Source of the DNA: Deltaproteobacteria bacterium
GTDB taxonomy: Bacteria > Desulfobacterota > Desulfuromonadia > Desulfuromonadales > Geopsychrobacteraceae
Length of the DNA: 38,675 nucleotides
Assembly: GCA_024280335.1 (NCBI GenBank)
Contig: JAJRQI010000015.1
Span: forward strand, 1-38,675
Reading direction: 5' to 3'
Under the pieces are notes generated by a model. It was given only the letters and a program-made list of their open reading frames with translations, was not told where the DNA came from and did no database searches. Positions 36,532-38,675 of the stretch are shown here, one piece after another. Numbering within the stretch: the stretch's first letter is position 1; each line of letters opens with the position of its first letter. A program made the translations under genes and the position numbers.

Positions 36532-37305
36532 CTACCGTTTCATTAACTCTGCTTGAACCAGTATCTTCTGAGCAGGGTTAAGGCGGCGGCCGGGCAAGAG
36601 TTGTTTTAACAGCGGGGTGTGCAGATTCGGTAGCCAGAGCGTGAACCAGACGTTCGGCGTTTGTCGGTTTTTCAGAATTGCCAGGCGCAGGTTGGGGCGC
36701 TGCTGCCAACGGCTATGGCGGGCAATTAAAGAGATTGTCTCTGCCGTTGCTTTCGGGCCGTGAAGAAATTGATAGATTGCCGCTTCCTGCAGACGCGGGC
36801 TGCTCAGGCAGACACTGACCAGTTGCGGGTCACCATCCTTGAGAAGTTCAGCAACAACCGCTGCGGTTGCCCGGCGGGCCAGAGTGATTTTATTGCCGAG
36901 CGGTGTCATCGGCAAACGTCGCAGAATCGCTTGTTCGGCCGCCAGGCGCTGATCGGGAGTTGCTCCCGGAAAAATGCAGAGGTTGAGGAGCTCAAACAGG
37001 CGCAACCGGGGCAACAGGTTGCGAATCAGGCTTCCGGGAGTGTTGGGGTTTTTGACCAGCGCCAGCAGCAGTTTGTGGCTGGCCGACTCCGTATGTCGCT
37101 GGTAAACTTTTTTCAGCAACTCTTCCGGCAGGTCGCGACGTTTCAGCAGGGCCAGCAGATGCTCTTCGTTCAGCTGCCGGTTTTTCAGAACTGTTTGCAG
37201 CACGTCCGGGTGCGGGTCGAGGACCAGCTGGAAAAGTTCCTCGCTGGTTGCAGACCGGGCTTGTTGTAATCGGCCGGTTAATTTCTCATCCAGATTCGAA
37301 GTCAC
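36532..37305 (-). CDS. HEAT-like helical repeat protein, unknown function
   Basis: This 257-residue protein has no signal peptide and consists of repeated helical hairpins such as LLLALVKNPNTPGSLIRNLL and NLRLAILKNRQTPNVWFTLW, which recall HEAT or leucine-rich-variant repeats where N(P/R)xTP turns join helices. The family is not recognised. It lies between a c-di-GMP receptor and a diguanylate cyclase gene, 16 bases after the former, which suggests a scaffold or adaptor role in that signalling group. The function is inferred from context only. Confidence 0.7.
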   Translation of the reverse strand: MTSNLDEKLTGRLQQARSATSEELFQLVLDPHPDVLQTVLKNRQLNEEHLLALLKRRDLPEELLKKVYQRHTESASHKLLLALVKNPNTPGSLIRNLLPRLRLFELLNLCIFPGATPDQRLAAEQAILRRLPMTPLGNKITLARRATAAVVAELLKDGDPQLVSVCLSSPRLQEAAIYQFLHGPKATAETISLIARHSRWQQRPNLRLAILKNRQTPNVWFTLWLPNLHTPLLKQLLPGRRLNPAQKILVQAELMKR

Positions 37306-37321
37306 CTGCGGTAAGTCTCTG

Positions 37322-38467
37322 TCAAGTGGTCAGTATTTTGTTTTTCAGAATCAGCAAGGTGAACGCCATCTCAGCTTTTTTAGCCAGGTTCTGCAGTTCG
37401 GAGATGCGCCCTTGCAGGACCTTGAGCTGATCTTGAATATACAGAATGCAGACTAGTCGATCGCGGACCTGCAATGGTATAATCAGAGCATCCTGCGGCG
37501 GAGTTGTTTTGAAGAAACTAAGGAGTTTTGTGTTCTGCGGAGTGTCGGCTACCGGGCCGAGGTAGTCTTTCTTGTTTTTTACCACCAGGCTGAAAACGGA
37601 GTGTTCCCGCAGCGAGAGGCTCAGCTGGTCGAAGTTGTTCGGTTCGATTCCACCGGCGTTGGCCAGCCAGCCGGAGATACAGGTTGGCCGAGCCATCAAA
37701 AGGGCACTTGCTGAAAATTCCTGGCCCAGGTAATTGATCAACGCCCGGGCAATGTCATTGCGATCAGCTGCTGCTGCCAATTGTTGACAGAGGCTGGTGT
37801 GCGACAGCTCCAGCGGCGGTGTTTCAAAATTGAAGTAGGCATCATCGGTTGCTTCTTCACCTGCGTAGGCTTCATCCCCCAGCAGCGGCCAGGCCTCATC
37901 TGCCTGAGTTTTAGTTGCACTGTCCGTCATTGCAGCGGCTTTTGTTGTGGCCTGCGCGCGTCTTTTCAGGTTTGCAGAGAGGGATTCGAAGCGTGGCGAA
38001 AGTTCCAGCCCGTAGTGTTTTTTAAGCGCCAACATCAGGCGTATTTCCGGGATCGCCAGTGGGATAATGATATGATCAAGCTGAAAAGACAGCTCATCAA
38101 TATCCGCCAGATTGGAGGCATCGTTCATCGCCAGAAACAGCCGACGACCCTCCTTGTGGTAGGGAACAATGCGATACTTGTGCGCCAGTTTTTTCGGCAC
38201 CAGATTCAATATCGGCGCCGGAACGTTCATCAACAGCTCCGGTTTTATGTAGTGGAGCTTCAATTGCTGACTCAGCACCTGGGCCAGATGCTCCTCGGTG
38301 ACAAACCCCAGTTCTACCAGGCTGGTACCGAGACGAGCGCCGTAAATACATTGATATTCGATCGCTTCGTCCAGTTGCTCGGGCTGCAGAATTCCTTCCG
38401 CCAGCAGGCAGTCACCCAGACGACGTTGTAGCGTATTGGTTTTTAACTGATATTCAGGAAGATCCAC
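37322..38467 (-). CDS. MshEN domain c-di-GMP receptor protein with C-terminal GAF-like domain
   Basis: This 381-residue protein begins with two 24-residue MshEN motifs, R16-L-G...Q39 and R45-L-G...Q68, separated by five residues, which is the c-di-GMP binding pattern of MshE (RLGxxL...G...L...Q). The domain is followed by an alpha/beta GspE N-terminal portion to about residue 155, a charged linker (about 165-215) and a GAF-like C-terminal domain (DALIIPLQVRDRLVCILYIQD). It lacks an ATPase domain, so it is a stand-alone receptor and not a secretion motor. The GTG at 38467 is the best start in this frame. It is the first gene of a three-gene cluster. Confidence 0.82.
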   Translation of the reverse strand: MDLPEYQLKTNTLQRRLGDCLLAEGILQPEQLDEAIEYQCIYGARLGTSLVELGFVTEEHLAQVLSQQLKLHYIKPELLMNVPAPILNLVPKKLAHKYRIVPYHKEGRRLFLAMNDASNLADIDELSFQLDHIIIPLAIPEIRLMLALKKHYGLELSPRFESLSANLKRRAQATTKAAAMTDSATKTQADEAWPLLGDEAYAGEEATDDAYFNFETPPLELSHTSLCQQLAAAADRNDIARALINYLGQEFSASALLMARPTCISGWLANAGGIEPNNFDQLSLSLREHSVFSLVVKNKKDYLGPVADTPQNTKLLSFFKTTPPQDALIIPLQVRDRLVCILYIQDQLKVLQGRISELQNLAKKAEMAFTLLILKNKILTT

Positions 38468-38544
38468 GTGGCACCCCAGCGAGAAATAAATGAAGTACCA
38501 ATAGTATCAAAAATACTTCATGATTGGTAACTTCAGCCTCTTCC

Positions 38545-38599
38545 AACATGAAATGAGTCTGAAGCGACCCTCGTGTTTCTAACATGAGATGAGTCTGAA
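38545..38599. repeat. Direct repeat of 19 bp
   Basis: AACATGAAATGAGTCTGAA (38545-38563) and AACATGAGATGAGTCTGAA (38581-38599) differ at one base and start 36 bases apart, upstream of both divergent genes at the right end. They could be paired binding sites of a regulator. Confidence 0.6.
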
Positions 38600-38617
38600 C
38601 AACAGGATCTGGAAACG

Positions 38618-38648
38618 TTCATGATGAAAGGATGAAAATCATCATGAA
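38618..38648 (+). promoter_or_regulatory. Hairpin covering a possible ribosome binding site
   Basis: TTCATGATG (38618-38626) pairs with CATCATGAA (38640-38648), with AAAGGATGAAAAT in the loop. The stem includes the possible start codon at 38644, so translation of the edge gene could be structure-dependent. Confidence 0.3.
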
Positions 38649-38675
38649 TGTCAAACGCCTTCAGGCCATGCAGCA
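38644..38675 (+). CDS. Start of a gene truncated by the window edge
   Basis: An ATG at 38644 after AAAGGATGAAAATCATC opens a frame MNVKRLQAMQ that runs off the window. An upstream in-frame ATG at 38632 is also possible. Too little is visible to name a product. Confidence 0.3.
   Translation, partial: MNVKRLQAMQ

Overview
The window looks like chromosomal DNA of a Gram-negative bacterium with an outer membrane, most likely a deltaproteobacterium of the Desulfuromonadales/Geobacter-Pelobacter type. This rests on gene content only: a PxxKW cysteine-rich protein, a PEP-CTERM protein, a STAS-fused MlaE permease, an LpxH-type lipid A enzyme, a paired M16 peptidase operon, an HDOD-GGDEF protein and an MshEN c-di-GMP receptor. 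No rRNA, tRNA, CRISPR array or prophage was recognised. The gene set is mostly chromosomal housekeeping, peppered with short interspersed repeats.

Layout. 1-3.1 kb: a PEP-CTERM secreted protein, a decayed IS21-type end (three 24-bp repeats), a MltB-type lytic transglycosylase and a HEPN/MNT toxin-antitoxin-like pair. 3.2-9.6 kb: purB, a solitary hypF, a small membrane protein and a RecQ-family helicase with an unusual domain order. 9.7-13.2 kb: pfkA and a lon protease gene interrupted by one in-frame TAG. 13.5-18.6 kb: a two-gene M16 peptidase operon (active enzyme plus degenerate lipoprotein partner), a YihY/BrkB membrane protein and an LpxH-like hydrolase whose 3' end overlaps it. 18.7-23.7 kb: a glyoxalase-fold protein, a TPR protein with lrgA-lrgB, a small lipoprotein and a KefB-type cation/proton antiporter. 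23.7-26.2 kb: two small cysteine-rich proteins (PxxKW and CxxCxxCC types) and a phosphohexomutase. 26.4-30.3 kb: a 135-bp IS66-type MITE with a perfect 8-bp target duplication, then an SNF2 helicase gene interrupted by one in-frame TAA, and its SWIM zinc-finger partner. 30.6-34.1 kb: an Mla-type phospholipid transport operon (STAS-MlaE, MlaF, MlaD, PqiC-like lipoprotein) on the minus strand. 34.3-38.5 kb: a DUF924 protein and a three-gene signalling cluster that combines a diguanylate cyclase with a c-di-GMP receptor. A new gene may begin at the right edge.

How the genes work together. Envelope maintenance is the main theme: murein lytic transglycosylase, LpxH, Mla lipid transport, LrgAB, YihY, M16 peptidases and KefB. 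A second theme is c-di-GMP signalling at the right end. The most notable genetic oddities are two large ATPase genes (lon and the SNF2 helicase), each broken by a single in-frame stop with all catalytic motifs intact, and at least six different families of short intergenic repeats or elements.
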